Origin: a virus
Direction: 5' to 3' (one strand)
Length of the DNA stretch: 44,072 bases
IMG/VR virus record: IMGVR_UViG_3300022213_000012
Location: 1 to 44,072 of that record
The notes under the pieces are model-generated. The model had not been told where the DNA came from, ran no database searches, and saw only the letters and a program-made list of their open reading frames with translations. The first letter of the stretch is position 1. Each line of letters opens with the position of its first letter. Below are positions 30,519-39,051 of this stretch, in pieces. A program made the position numbers and the translations under genes.

Positions 30519-31595
30519 TTATTGATAGGCGGTCGGAATGGTGTAGCTGCCACCCGTACCCAGTTCGACGACAACCCCATTCAGGCGGTTGCCACAGCCG
30601 AAGCCGAAGCGATGCGCCCAGTAGGTCGATCTGAACGGATGCTCCATATCCTCGGCAACCAGAGCCAGGCCACGTGGTAGACCTGTGTCAGCCGGATCGG
30701 CGCGCATGACGAGCGGTTTGGGCGCGCCCATGTGGACGGCAAGAATGTAGTTTGCAGGCACCCAGCGCCATTCTTGAATCCAACAGCCCGACGCATGGCG
30801 TCCAAGCGTGCGGCCTGGCAATGCGGGAAGGTTAATCGGAATGGCCGTATTCTGGCCGGGCTGAATGTCTCGATCCGGTACACTCTCAAAATCGGTCAAT
30901 GCAGAGGTGACACCGCGTTGTGCGTTATTGATAAAGGCGACGATCTCGCTACCACCAGTTTGCACGCCGAAATGCTCGTCAAGCTCGTCAATGATGGTCT
31001 CATAGGGGTCGTTGCTGTCGCTGACCGATGCCGATGCGTATCCTGTCTCCAGATAGTGATTTTCGGTCGCTTCCGACTCGCTGCCTAAAACGGGCGGATA
31101 GGTCACGCTGTCGCCGTTAGCCAGGGGTTCAATACTCAGGCTACCCCAGAGCGTGTCAACAAAGGTATCCTGACTGGAGTTAAAGAGCGCTTTGAGCATC
31201 TCAAAACGCACAGTGTTGACGTTCTGCTGCACGACGGTGTTGATATGCCGCTCTAACTCTACAACGGTCATATACCCCATCGTCACCCGGTCGGCAGACA
31301 CCTGCGCTCCGAAGTCCTCAAGCGGAAATGCCACGTCCCAAGAGCCTATGGCTCTGGTCGAACCTGGCGCCGCAAATTGCCCGGTGCGCTGCAAGCGCCC
31401 GCCACCGGGGAGTTTGTAGCGGCGCTTGTATTCCTCAGTCGTCTCGTCAACAAAGACGGAAAGAACCTGATTGAGCGCCGCGTTCTGCTGCTGCACATAT
31501 TGCACTGCAATGTCGTAGATAGCCCGCTGCCCAACCGTGGCGTTGAACACTCGGTCGCTGTCATTTAAATTCAAAGCTCCAAAAATGCCACTCAT
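30519..31595 (-). CDS. Major capsid protein
   Basis: The 358-residue protein stands after scaffold and decoration genes, the usual order. Mixed alpha/beta sequence with a long helix (ELERHINTVVQQNVNTVRFE), a P-domain-like region and C-terminal beta strands (GCGNRLNGVVVELGTGGSYT) fits an HK97-type fold. No pro-domain large enough for cleavage is evident; a separate scaffold is present. Fold assignment is from layout, not from a direct match. Confidence 0.85.
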   Translation of the reverse strand: MSGIFGALNLNDSDRVFNATVGQRAIYDIAVQYVQQQNAALNQVLSVFVDETTEEYKRRYKLPGGGRLQRTGQFAAPGSTRAIGSWDVAFPLEDFGAQVSADRVTMGYMTVVELERHINTVVQQNVNTVRFEMLKALFNSSQDTFVDTLWGSLSIEPLANGDSVTYPPVLGSESEATENHYLETGYASASVSDSNDPYETIIDELDEHFGVQTGGSEIVAFINNAQRGVTSALTDFESVPDRDIQPGQNTAIPINLPALPGRTLGRHASGCWIQEWRWVPANYILAVHMGAPKPLVMRADPADTGLPRGLALVAEDMEHPFRSTYWAHRFGFGCGNRLNGVVVELGTGGSYTIPTAYQ

Positions 31596-31607
31596 GTTTT
31601 AGCCTCC

Positions 31608-32030
31608 TTAGCTCCACGCTCGCAGCCAGTCGGCGCTAACATAAAGCACTTTTGTCAGCGTGCCAGAGTTGTTGATCGCCATGACTCTACCGGCGTTGAC
31701 AGTCATCGTCCCCGCAGCATCAGCTAGAGCGCCAGCGGTATCACTGAGATAGGCGACGGTGTCGTAGTTCATGCCCGACAATGTGAAGCCGTATACCGCG
31801 CCGCGCTTCAGAACGTTAATCGCCTGACCAGCGCCGCCGCCGTTAAGGGCGATGCCGCGGAACTGTTGCTTGCCAGCGGCGTTTGCATCAGCAACGCCGA
31901 CCTTGCCCGCAGATGTGACATACACTGCCTGACCTGCGGTGATGGTCTCGACAGCTTCGAGGGCGTAAATCTCCGCCTCTCGCGGCCAAACAGGTGCAAC
32001 CTGGGCCGCTGTTACTGTTAGGTCTGCCAT
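31608..32030 (-). CDS. Head decoration protein
   Basis: The 140-residue beta-rich protein has EIYALEAVETITAGQAVYVT, GVADANAAGKQQFRGIALNG and a later strand GSTLTKVLYVSAD-type ending. This is the pattern of DUF2190-like decoration proteins that trim the capsid. It lies between scaffold and capsid genes. The start is an ATG behind AGGAGTATATA. Confidence 0.78.
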   Translation of the reverse strand: MADLTVTAAQVAPVWPREAEIYALEAVETITAGQAVYVTSAGKVGVADANAAGKQQFRGIALNGGGAGQAINVLKRGAVYGFTLSGMNYDTVAYLSDTAGALADAAGTMTVNAGRVMAINNSGTLTKVLYVSADWLRAWS

Positions 32031-32038
32031 ATATACTC

Positions 32039-32674
32039 CTAAAATGCGCTCTTGATTCGCACAAGCGCTTCCCGCCCCAGCCGATCTTTGTCGGCTTCGC
32101 CCACGCCAGCCGGTTTTGGCAGCCTGCCATTCCCTGTCGCCGGTGCGGCTTTTTGCGACAACTTCGTAGCCAACGCTCTGGCGGATTCAACCCAACGCAA
32201 CATTTCCGCCGCCGACACCTCGCCCTGCGGCGCAAGAGATTTAACCTCATCCGGCCAATCCCTGATTTCCGAATTGATTTGTTGCGTCAACAGCTTGGCT
32301 AGTTCGTCCGCCTGTTGCGCTTTGGGTGACAGAGCGTCAAGCTCCCCTTTGCGCTTCTCGGCCAACTGTTGCCACTGCTGTTGCTCGGCTAACCGCTTTT
32401 CTTCCGCAAGTTTGGCGGCCTCTGCCGCCTCCTGGCTTGACTTGCGATGTTTGGCGTTTTCGCCGCGAAGTTCTTTAATGAGCGCTTGCGCCCAATCCGG
32501 CAGTTCGTTCACCTGACCAGCCGCGCCGGTTGTCGCCTGGTTTTCCTTTCCACCTGTGGGCGCACCGGGCGCCTGCGTGGTGGTAGTTTGTTCGGTGTTG
32601 GGCGCCTGGCCCTGTTCGTTTTCCGCGGCAAATAATACATTCCACGTGGCGAACAATACATTCCATTTGCGCAT
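32039..32674 (-). CDS. Scaffolding protein
   Basis: The 211-residue protein is a Gln/Glu/Lys/Ala-rich coiled coil (residues about 65-120) with a disordered N-terminal segment and a basic C-terminus, KDRLGREALVRIKSAF, typical of scaffolds that guide capsid assembly and leave. Near the N-terminus the segment WNVLFA is repeated at once (WNVLFATWNVLFAA), from a small tandem duplication at about 32630-32665. Confidence 0.83.
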   Translation of the reverse strand: MRKWNVLFATWNVLFAAENEQGQAPNTEQTTTTQAPGAPTGGKENQATTGAAGQVNELPDWAQALIKELRGENAKHRKSSQEAAEAAKLAEEKRLAEQQQWQQLAEKRKGELDALSPKAQQADELAKLLTQQINSEIRDWPDEVKSLAPQGEVSAAEMLRWVESARALATKLSQKAAPATGNGRLPKPAGVGEADKDRLGREALVRIKSAF

Positions 32675-32710
32675 TCTATGCTCCTGGCACTCATGCTATC
32701 GTAAAGGCCG

Positions 32711-33652
32711 CTAGGACGTGCGCTCTGCGCTCGCCTTTTGCTCCTGGCGTTGTTTTAGCTCCTTGCGCGCATCCTCACGCAATTTCGACGTGGGCATGGC
32801 GTCTTCAAAAGCCGGGTGGTACATGGCGATGGACGTTCGGCAATTCCAGTGGAACGCCGGCGTCATCATCTTGTCGGCAAACCGTGGCGTCCCCGTTAAC
32901 TCGAACGGTCTATCCACCGGCTGAATCTGCCCATGCACCCGCAGACAACAATCCGTCGTGTTTTTCCCAACGGCGGCAATCGCCTGTTTCTGGAGCTTCG
33001 CCCCGCGTTTGTTTAGCTCCCCGATTGCCGCCTGCTTAGAACCATTCTCGGCGGTGATGACCAGCCGCCGCGCTGCCAACTCCGCGCTCACCTCGCCATT
33101 ACGCCAGACAGCCGGTCCCTCACCTGTCGGTGTAGCGGCCATCAGGCGCTTGACCAGTCCATCAAATGATGCGCCCTGAATCAACCCAGTCTGTATCTCG
33201 CGCTGCAACTGCAACGTGAGCGCTCGTGTGCCAAACTGCACGTCCCCAAGCGCCACTGGAACAAACTGCTCAATCATGCGCTCGTTGATTGTCGCAAACG
33301 AGCGTACAGCGCTCATGTCCGGTCGAACGTTCGGCGGCAAGAGCGCTATCTGCTGCTCAATCTGGTTGAGCGCCTGCTCACTGGACGCTGTGACCAAATC
33401 TCTCAGGATGCCGCCGACATCTCTTTCCAGCCGCAACAGATGATCATCGATCTGCCGCACCAGGTTTAGTCGTCGCGCCGTCGCCGCCGCTTGCTCTGGC
33501 GTCATCTCTCCGCCAGGCCAAATCTGCAAGAGCTTGTCTACCAGTTCTTGCCTAGCCTTGCGATAGGCTGCTGCTACACGCCGGGCGACTCTTTCCTCGG
33601 CGCGCTCGGTTGCAGTCTGATGGCGTTCGAGCAGGACAGAACGATTGGACAT
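32711..33652 (-). CDS. Minor head protein (SPP1 gp7/Mu F-like)
   Basis: The 313-residue protein is helical for its first 200 residues and then has the conserved C-terminal motif of the Mu F family: TDCCLRVHGQIQPVDRPFEL, then TPAFHWNCRTSIAMYHP with Cys, His and Asn residues. It is a minor head protein needed early in head assembly, packaged with the portal. It lies between the double-HTH gene and the scaffold. The C-terminus is charged and helical. Confidence 0.88.
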   Translation of the reverse strand: MSNRSVLLERHQTATERAEERVARRVAAAYRKARQELVDKLLQIWPGGEMTPEQAAATARRLNLVRQIDDHLLRLERDVGGILRDLVTASSEQALNQIEQQIALLPPNVRPDMSAVRSFATINERMIEQFVPVALGDVQFGTRALTLQLQREIQTGLIQGASFDGLVKRLMAATPTGEGPAVWRNGEVSAELAARRLVITAENGSKQAAIGELNKRGAKLQKQAIAAVGKNTTDCCLRVHGQIQPVDRPFELTGTPRFADKMMTPAFHWNCRTSIAMYHPAFEDAMPTSKLREDARKELKQRQEQKASAERTS

Positions 33653-33655
33653 ACG

Positions 33656-34165
33656 CTATCTCAGTAGATAAACCCATTGTCGGATTCGGCGCATGCCGCC
33701 CCAGTCATAGCAATCGCGTATTTGCCACTCCCCCGCAAGCGGCCAATCATAATCGGGCAGATACGCCGTGGGCGCCGAAATCGCCCTGCTAACTCTCTTC
33801 GTGCTGACACCCTTGCCCTGCGCTATGACGATCTTACGAGCATCGCTGCTGCTGCGACTCGCAATCCCTAATTGGCGAAACCATGACAATACAGTCGATG
33901 GCGAAACGCTGAAATACACGCCGATGTCAGGTAGCGACATTCGTCTCCGTACATACATGTCCTCAAGAAGTTCCCTGTTGACAGTTTGGGGGAATCGGGA
34001 TTGTAGAGCGGTCGGCCTTTTTGCCGGTCGCGCCAGTATGCCCAATCGCGCAAACCAACGACTGACCGTCCCTTCTGCCACATCGTATTTGCGCGCAATC
34101 TCTAGCATGCTCATCCCCTGCCCATGGTAAAGTTCCTTGAGGGTTTCTTTGGCCGGGATTTTCAC
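33656..34165 (-). CDS. Double helix-turn-helix protein within the late operon
   Basis: The frame runs to 34225, but GTG 34165 is taken because GGGAGGGAGGGAA stands before it, giving 169 residues. Two HTH units are seen: MLEIARKYDVAEGTVSRWFA with ARLGI after it, and LPDIGVYFSVSPSTVLSWFR with QLGI after it. Such repeats occur in the DNA-binding parts of phage homing endonucleases and in transposase-like HTH proteins. No nuclease domain is visible; the C-terminus is short and aromatic. It lies between portal and minor head genes, where a regulator is unusual. Confidence 0.75.
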   Translation of the reverse strand: MKIPAKETLKELYHGQGMSMLEIARKYDVAEGTVSRWFARLGILARPAKRPTALQSRFPQTVNRELLEDMYVRRRMSLPDIGVYFSVSPSTVLSWFRQLGIASRSSSDARKIVIAQGKGVSTKRVSRAISAPTAYLPDYDWPLAGEWQIRDCYDWGGMRRIRQWVYLLR

Positions 34166-34252
34166 ACTACGCGTTCCCTCCCTCCCCATTTGTTGCCTTT
34201 TCCGCGCAAATCTTGCCAGTGCCAATGTATGCGTGGTTCCCCATTGCCATCT

Positions 34253-35731
34253 CTACCCAATGTTCGCATCCTGCCCCCCTTGCCCTTGCACCGCCGCCGT
34301 CATCCCGTCCCCGGCTATCACGCGCCTGCTCATCTCCAACTCATTGCGCATCTGCTCGATACTCATGCGCTCTAGCGGCGACAGCGTGATGAGCGGTCGC
34401 GGCTCGATTGTCATGTCAAGTTCACCGGCGGCGTAGCTCTCCAGGCCAAACGGTAAAAATTTTTCTTGCTGTCTGGTCATCGTTCCCCAGTCGCCGCCGT
34501 TGGCGCGCATCCCGCCGATGGCCGTAGCCATCTGGAATAGTTTGACGCTCTGCATATCGTAGTTGGCTCTGGCCTCATTGACAAAGCCCTCAACGTCGCC
34601 AAAAAGTCGGGAAGCGCCCGGCCCCGTGACCTGGCTCATTTGCCGAAGCTGCGAGTACATGACAATCTCAGGATGATCACGTTCCATTTCGGCAATCATC
34701 CGGTCTATATGTTCCAGAACCTCACCGGCTGGCAACGTAATCGTTTTAATGTCGGCATTCTCGCCACCTTGCAACAGGTTCAGCGATTCACGGTCAATCT
34801 CAGGTGTCGGCATGTCGGCGGTTGCGCCGCGCTTGCTCTGGTTATCCGTGAGCCGCCTGATGCCCGTTCCAGAAACTAGGATCGGGGCGGCAAGCACCTG
34901 ATGTGTCTGGTCAATGGCATGGGACGCCAGGCTATTCAATTCATCCCATTTGCCCAGATTGCGCAGCGCAGGCTCACCGTGGTCGCCGCCCGTGTCGGTG
35001 TGTTTGCACCATACCGCTGGCACAAAACCGTAGGGGTTCGCAGCCTCAGCCGGGTTGCCGTCATAGCCAAAAGGCGCATCGTCGCGATAGGTGCGGATGG
35101 CGTCTCTGTCCACAGTGCGCCGGTACTTGCGGCGTGTGCCATTCTCATTGTAGTCGTATTCGATAGCGTATGCCTGGACGTTACCGCGCTCATCTAAATC
35201 CAGGTCGGCAATCAACCCAGGCCAAAGCGCCTCCAGGTAAACCTTGCCGCTTTCAACGTCGTCAACCACATGGACGAACACGTCACCAAGCGCAGCGCCG
35301 AAGCGCACCATGAGCGCCTTACCGGATTGCCAGTTCGACCACTGCCAAAGCTGACCAACGGCGAGGCGCAATTCTTCCGGCGTATCCTCTGGGAACGGGA
35401 TAGCGCTCTGCACACCATCCGGCAATTTTGCGGCGTCCACAGTCAGCACACCAGGGTAAATAGCGCCTGCATAAAAATCGACCAAGCGGCGCGCTGGGTT
35501 GTAGAGTGAGCGCGTGTGACGATAGAGCCGGTAGCGCGCTTTGTATGGCCCCCACCTCGCCAGGTCATCGAAGTTACGGTTCATGTAATAGTGCCAGCGC
35601 TGGTGATAGGCGGAGCGCAGATCATCGAACTGCCCGCGCGACTGCGCCCCTTCCGGGTCGCTATAGACGCGCATAAAGGCGCTGTAGGCTGCTCGTGTCG
35701 CCATATTTAATCTGCCCCAAAATGTTGCCAT
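34253..35731 (-). CDS. Portal protein
   Basis: The 492-residue protein begins at ATG 35731, directly after the terminase stop; the frame goes on to 35743. Portal features: N-terminal helices with AYHQRWHYYMNRNFDDLARW, the beta-rich wing (GDVFVHVVDDVESGKVYLEA, VQAYAIEYDYNENG), stem-like segment and a long helix at the C-terminus with LSPLERMSIEQMRNELEMSR. It forms the dodecameric DNA channel. The C-terminal tail is Gly/Gln-rich. Confidence 0.88.
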   Translation of the reverse strand: MATFWGRLNMATRAAYSAFMRVYSDPEGAQSRGQFDDLRSAYHQRWHYYMNRNFDDLARWGPYKARYRLYRHTRSLYNPARRLVDFYAGAIYPGVLTVDAAKLPDGVQSAIPFPEDTPEELRLAVGQLWQWSNWQSGKALMVRFGAALGDVFVHVVDDVESGKVYLEALWPGLIADLDLDERGNVQAYAIEYDYNENGTRRKYRRTVDRDAIRTYRDDAPFGYDGNPAEAANPYGFVPAVWCKHTDTGGDHGEPALRNLGKWDELNSLASHAIDQTHQVLAAPILVSGTGIRRLTDNQSKRGATADMPTPEIDRESLNLLQGGENADIKTITLPAGEVLEHIDRMIAEMERDHPEIVMYSQLRQMSQVTGPGASRLFGDVEGFVNEARANYDMQSVKLFQMATAIGGMRANGGDWGTMTRQQEKFLPFGLESYAAGELDMTIEPRPLITLSPLERMSIEQMRNELEMSRRVIAGDGMTAAVQGQGGQDANIG

Positions 35732-35732
35732 G

Positions 35733-37226
35733 CTACCACGCAAACGCTCCGCTCAAATCGTCCTGGTCGCCCATCCGCAGGAGCCGGTTATATGCTCCCG
35801 CAGTGGCGTCAGCCTGGTCTCGGTAGAATCCATTAGGCACGGAACACATCTCCTCGATATACTCGCCGTTCCATGCGCCACGCACCAGCCGCACGTTACC
35901 CGCCTCAGCCTGCGCTGCAAACGGCTCCAACCGTACATCTTTGTCACCCGTAGCTCGGTCGCCTGCCACCGGATGCGCAGCAAGCATCAGGATAGCGGCG
36001 TCAATCGCGTCAACCCCGCTGGAACCCGGCTCTTGCTCAATGTAAATATGCACCTGGTTGCGGTAGCGCGTCGCATCGGTGACAGCCGTTTGTTTGACCG
36101 TGACATTGCGCTGATGCGGAGGCCATTTACCTACGACCGCATCCTCAATATAGACGATACCCTCAGTCGAGCGTGACATCAGGATGCCCGCTGTCCGCTT
36201 CGCCTGTTTCGACTCCGATGCGGCGAAGTCCCAGTAGCGCACCCGTTCGGCCAGCGCCGGCGGCGCTTCGACAATCGGGAAGAAGTGACGCCTGAAACGG
36301 TTGCCCTCCGGCAACCTCGGCGCCGCCTGATATTCAGCCGCCCACACCATCGAACCCACATCGGTGCGTATCTGATCTAGCGCCGCTGCGCTGTATCGAC
36401 CTGGTGCAAGCGCATCCCCTGCCGCTCTACCCAATGGATCTGGCTCACCAACTGGCAAACCGCAGCGCCGATTATTTGCGTCACGCGCCTCTTGCGGCTC
36501 TGCCAACGCCGGTAAGCGCAATACGTGCCATTGCCCCGACTGCTCTTGCAGCAAGCGCCCGGCCAGGTCATCCTCATGCCAGCGCGTCATGATCAAGACG
36601 ATTGCGCCATTCTCCCAGATGCGAGTGCGGAAAGTGCCTCTGAACCAGCCCCACACCCGTTCCCGCATCGTTGGCGATTGCGCCTCCTCCCAGTTCTCAT
36701 GAGGATCATCAATGATGCCCAGGCCAGCGCCGTGTCCTGTCACCGGCCCCCCCACACCGACCGACAACATTCCGCCTCGATGATTGAGCAGTTGCCAGCG
36801 CTGTACGGACCGGCTACCAGGCTCTACCTCAACCGACTCAAGCGGCCCGGCATACAAATCGCCAAAGAGCGCCCGATATTCCTGACTCTCCACAATGTTA
36901 CGCGCCTGGCGTCCTTTCGACTCTGCCAGCGTTGCGCCATAGCTCGACAAAATGACCGGCGAGTCGGGGTGAATGCCCAGCCAGTAGGCCGGAAGCCGCA
37001 CGCTCACCAGTTCGCTTTTGCCGTGCTGTGGTGGCGCAAAGATCATCAGGCGCTTGAGTTCGCCATTGACTACCCGGTCGAGCGTACTGGCAACAAGCGC
37101 ATGGAACGGGTCCACCCTATACTGCGGGTAGGTATATTGCGTAAAGTCGATTAGGCCCCGCCGTGCCTGCCTACGCCTTAGTAGCTCTTGCGCTGCCGCT
37201 GCGGGCGATATTTGCAAGCTCTTCAT
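35733..37226 (-). CDS. terL: Terminase large subunit
   Basis: The 497-residue protein has the ATPase P-loop FAPPQHGKSELVSVRLPAYW (Walker A, about 63-72), a Walker B segment LGIIDDPHENWEEAQ, and an RNase H-like nuclease domain starting at RVRYWDFAASES (first Asp, about 337). Ending with GSSGVDAIDAAILMLAAHPV is unusual but in the nuclease part. It starts inside the small subunit gene (56-base overlap). It cuts and pumps DNA into heads. Whether it uses cos or pac cannot be seen. Confidence 0.93.
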   Translation of the reverse strand: MKSLQISPAAAAQELLRRRQARRGLIDFTQYTYPQYRVDPFHALVASTLDRVVNGELKRLMIFAPPQHGKSELVSVRLPAYWLGIHPDSPVILSSYGATLAESKGRQARNIVESQEYRALFGDLYAGPLESVEVEPGSRSVQRWQLLNHRGGMLSVGVGGPVTGHGAGLGIIDDPHENWEEAQSPTMRERVWGWFRGTFRTRIWENGAIVLIMTRWHEDDLAGRLLQEQSGQWHVLRLPALAEPQEARDANNRRCGLPVGEPDPLGRAAGDALAPGRYSAAALDQIRTDVGSMVWAAEYQAAPRLPEGNRFRRHFFPIVEAPPALAERVRYWDFAASESKQAKRTAGILMSRSTEGIVYIEDAVVGKWPPHQRNVTVKQTAVTDATRYRNQVHIYIEQEPGSSGVDAIDAAILMLAAHPVAGDRATGDKDVRLEPFAAQAEAGNVRLVRGAWNGEYIEEMCSVPNGFYRDQADATAGAYNRLLRMGDQDDLSGAFAW

Positions 37227-37815
37227 CCGTTAGCCCTGTAACGTCCCGGTGTTCAATCGGTTGCCCATTCGCGCCGGTCAACTCGTGACGCTGTTTGCGC
37301 CCGCCGGTCTCAGCGGCCAGGTCTGCCATCGCAGCGCGATACTCAGCCAAGATAGCGGCGTTGAAACGCACCAGGTCAACCCGTTCGGCATCCTCACCAG
37401 AGCCGATTTGTTTCACATCTGCAATCCACACATTCGGCAGGCTCTCGCCGCCTTCGCCCATTTTGTATATTTGTTCCTCCAACAGCCTAGCCAGGCGCTT
37501 GAGCCTGGTCACGCGCTCATAATCGAGCGCCAGCCCATGCTCCATGACCTGGCGGCGCTTCTCGTTTTTGGCGGCTTCGGCTTCGGCGTCGTAGGCGGAT
37601 GCTCGCACCTGCCAGGCGTGAGCGGCTGACCAACTCGTCAAGGTGTCAATTGAGCTTGTCGGCGCTGCATTTCGCCGCAATTTGCTATATTTTTTCAGGA
37701 GCTTTGTCAGCGACCGCCCCGGCCCCATACGCAAGTAATCGTTACACGCCTGTATAGCCCGATCACTTTCGCCCTTCTGTCGCTCCCCGGCCAACAGAGA
37801 GGGCCGCTTCGCCAT
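37171..37815 (-). CDS. terS: Terminase small subunit
   Basis: The 214-residue protein starts at ATG 37815. Its N-terminus holds an HTH-like arrangement (IQACNDYLRMGPGRSLTKLL then SIDTLTSWSAAHAWQVRASA), used to recognise packaging sites. A coiled-coil core and a polar tail with TGLTDEELANIARSGS follow. It is coupled to terL by overlap, and its start is three bases from the stop of the small gene before it. Confidence 0.85.
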   Translation of the reverse strand: MAKRPSLLAGERQKGESDRAIQACNDYLRMGPGRSLTKLLKKYSKLRRNAAPTSSIDTLTSWSAAHAWQVRASAYDAEAEAAKNEKRRQVMEHGLALDYERVTRLKRLARLLEEQIYKMGEGGESLPNVWIADVKQIGSGEDAERVDLVRFNAAILAEYRAAMADLAAETGGRKQRHELTGANGQPIEHRDVTGLTDEELANIARSGSARATKA

Positions 37816-37893
37816 TTATCCGCTCCTGTCATCACACAAATATGCCAGAATCAGCAACGATATGACCAGCACTGCTATTGCATAGCCTAACAT
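37816..37893 (-). CDS. 25-residue membrane peptide before terS
   Basis: ATG 37893 opens a short frame (MLGYAIAVLVISLLILAYLC, then DDRSG) that ends at 37816, touching the terS start. It is one membrane helix. The upstream ribosome site is weak (GCGCGGACG). It may be a real holin-like or regulatory peptide, or may serve only to couple translation of terS. Confidence 0.45.
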   Translation of the reverse strand: MLGYAIAVLVISLLILAYLCDDRSG

Positions 37894-37909
37894 CGTCCGC
37901 GCCGGTAGC

Positions 37910-38530
37910 TCATAGCTCACCTTCCAACTGCGCTGCCAGTTGCTTGATTAGCTGCATTGCGCCTTGCAACTCAGCGACGGCTGTTTCAAGCGCCACGATC
38001 CTCTCCAGTGGCAATTTGTCGCCATTGTCCACAGGCGGCTTGTCGTCGCCGTTGGGCGGAACCGACCGCTTTTGGGCAAAAACTACATAGTAGCTGTGAT
38101 GCCCCCAACTATTGCCGATACTACCATCACCGGCTCGCTCATCTGGCATGTTGGTCGTAAAGCCGTGCAGGATGTCACTGACGCGCTTGCCATCTTTTTC
38201 TATCCAGATGGACACACGCATCAGTTTGTTACCAATGGCGATGTTGGCGACTGGTTCAGTCGGTGGCTTCTCAAAGCGAGCTGGGGGCGCTATCTCTCCA
38301 GGTTGGCGCTCTTCCCAGTCCCAGGCCAGACGCCAAGAGGAATGAGCCGCTACCAGTTTGCCCATTGCGTCAAGCACATCCACATAAATGTTATGCTTGC
38401 CGCGGTTTTCATCGGGCGTCAGGTGGTGGATCATCGTAGCGCCGTAAAGCGCCAATGAGTCAATCTCCACTGCTACCCAACTCACATCGTTACGCATCCG
38501 ATATGTATAGCCGTCTCTACCTGGAAACAT
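37910..38530 (-). CDS. Accessory protein with coiled-coil tail, under a Fur-like box
   Basis: The 206-residue product starts at ATG 38530, behind GGAGGGCGC; the frame reaches 38560, but that would include the palindrome. Residues 1-150 are beta-rich (SWVAVEIDSLALYGATMIHH, ANIAIGNKLMRVSIWIEKDG, SYYVVFAQ), probably a beta-sandwich. A Pro/Asp linker and a coiled coil (LERIVALETAVAELQGAMQL onward) end it. No family is recognised. It has its own promoter and a palindrome like an iron-regulator site. Could be a secreted-like fibre or a cytoplasmic protein; there is no signal peptide. Confidence 0.7.
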   Translation of the reverse strand: MFPGRDGYTYRMRNDVSWVAVEIDSLALYGATMIHHLTPDENRGKHNIYVDVLDAMGKLVAAHSSWRLAWDWEERQPGEIAPPARFEKPPTEPVANIAIGNKLMRVSIWIEKDGKRVSDILHGFTTNMPDERAGDGSIGNSWGHHSYYVVFAQKRSVPPNGDDKPPVDNGDKLPLERIVALETAVAELQGAMQLIKQLAAQLEGEL

Positions 38531-38544
38531 GCGCCCTCCATAAT

Positions 38545-38559
38545 TGAGAATAATTCTCA
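38545..38559. promoter_or_regulatory. Fur-box-like palindrome
   Basis: TGAGAATAATTCTCA is a perfect 7-1-7 inverted repeat. Bacterial Fur boxes follow TGATAAT-N-ATTATCA, so six of seven bases in each arm agree (G for T). It lies just after the predicted start of transcription and before the gene at 38530, so binding would repress that gene. Control by host Fur or a phage protein is inference. Confidence 0.55.
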
Positions 38560-38568
38560 TTTACATTG

Positions 38569-38596
38569 ATGATAGCACGAATCAACAAATTGTCAA
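38569..38596 (-). promoter_or_regulatory. Leftward promoter of the accessory gene at 38530
   Basis: On the minus strand TTGACA (38596-38591), a 16-base spacer and TATCAT (38574-38569), preceded by TGC (extended -10). Transcription would start near 38562, right before the palindrome. Confidence 0.65.
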
Positions 38597-38599
38597 GTG

Positions 38600-38764
38600 T
38601 CAGCAGCGAACAAGCCACAAGTAGATCAGGGCGACAATGATGGCCGCTGCAAACGAGAGCAGACTCAGCATCAGATAGACAACTCGCACCAAACGGCTAA
38701 ACCGTTTGGTCAAAATGATACTGCGGTAGTTCAGTTCACGTATTGCCCAAATCGACTCACTCAT
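38600..38764 (-). CDS. 54-residue membrane protein
   Basis: ATG 38764 stands behind CGAGGTGAAA. The basic N-terminus (about residues 1-27, with LTKRFSRLVR) is followed by one helix (YLMLSLLSFAAAIIVALIYL) and a short WLVRC end, so the helix is probably oriented with the N-terminus inside. It lies 11 bases after the three-helix membrane protein. A holin or a partner of the CHAT protein are the two obvious ideas; neither is proven. Confidence 0.7.
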   Translation of the reverse strand: MSESIWAIRELNYRSIILTKRFSRLVRVVYLMLSLLSFAAAIIVALIYLWLVRC

Positions 38765-38775
38765 TTTCACCTCGA

Positions 38776-39051
38776 TTAATAATCCACATTGCGCCGGTGA
38801 TACTGGTACAGATAGTACGCACTGGCGCCCAAGACGAATAGCCGCGTAAAAATAACAGACCAGCGCCGCAGATCATCCTCCTGCGCGGCTAACGTGACTG
38901 CCGCGTAGTTGAGCGCTGTACAGGCAAAGAAAACTACCTGCGCCCATACCAGCGAAGTACGGCGCTTGTATTTCCAAAACAAGAGCGCCTGCCCGGAAAT
39001 GAGAAAAGAGAGAGAGGCTATACTGGCAAGCAGCAAAATAAGCAGACTCAT
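38776..39051 (-). CDS. Three-helix membrane protein coupled to the CHAT gene
   Basis: The 91-residue product starts at ATG 39051, behind AGAGGAGGGGT, overlapping the CHAT stop as ATGA. Three helices: about 2-26 (LLILLLASIASLSFLISGQA), 33-56 (VWAQVVFFACTALNYAAVTL), 64-86 (WSVIFTRLFVLGASAYYLYQ). Tight coupling to the protease gene suggests a partner: a membrane target, an anchor or a pore. Its size also fits a holin of the three-helix class. Confidence 0.75.
   Translation of the reverse strand: MSLLILLLASIASLSFLISGQALLFWKYKRRTSLVWAQVVFFACTALNYAAVTLAAQEDDLRRWSVIFTRLFVLGASAYYLYQYHRRNVDY

Noticed and set aside
36525-37154. 209-residue plus-strand frame opposite terL
   Set aside because: Shadow of the terminase gene, whose ATPase motifs are intact on the other strand.
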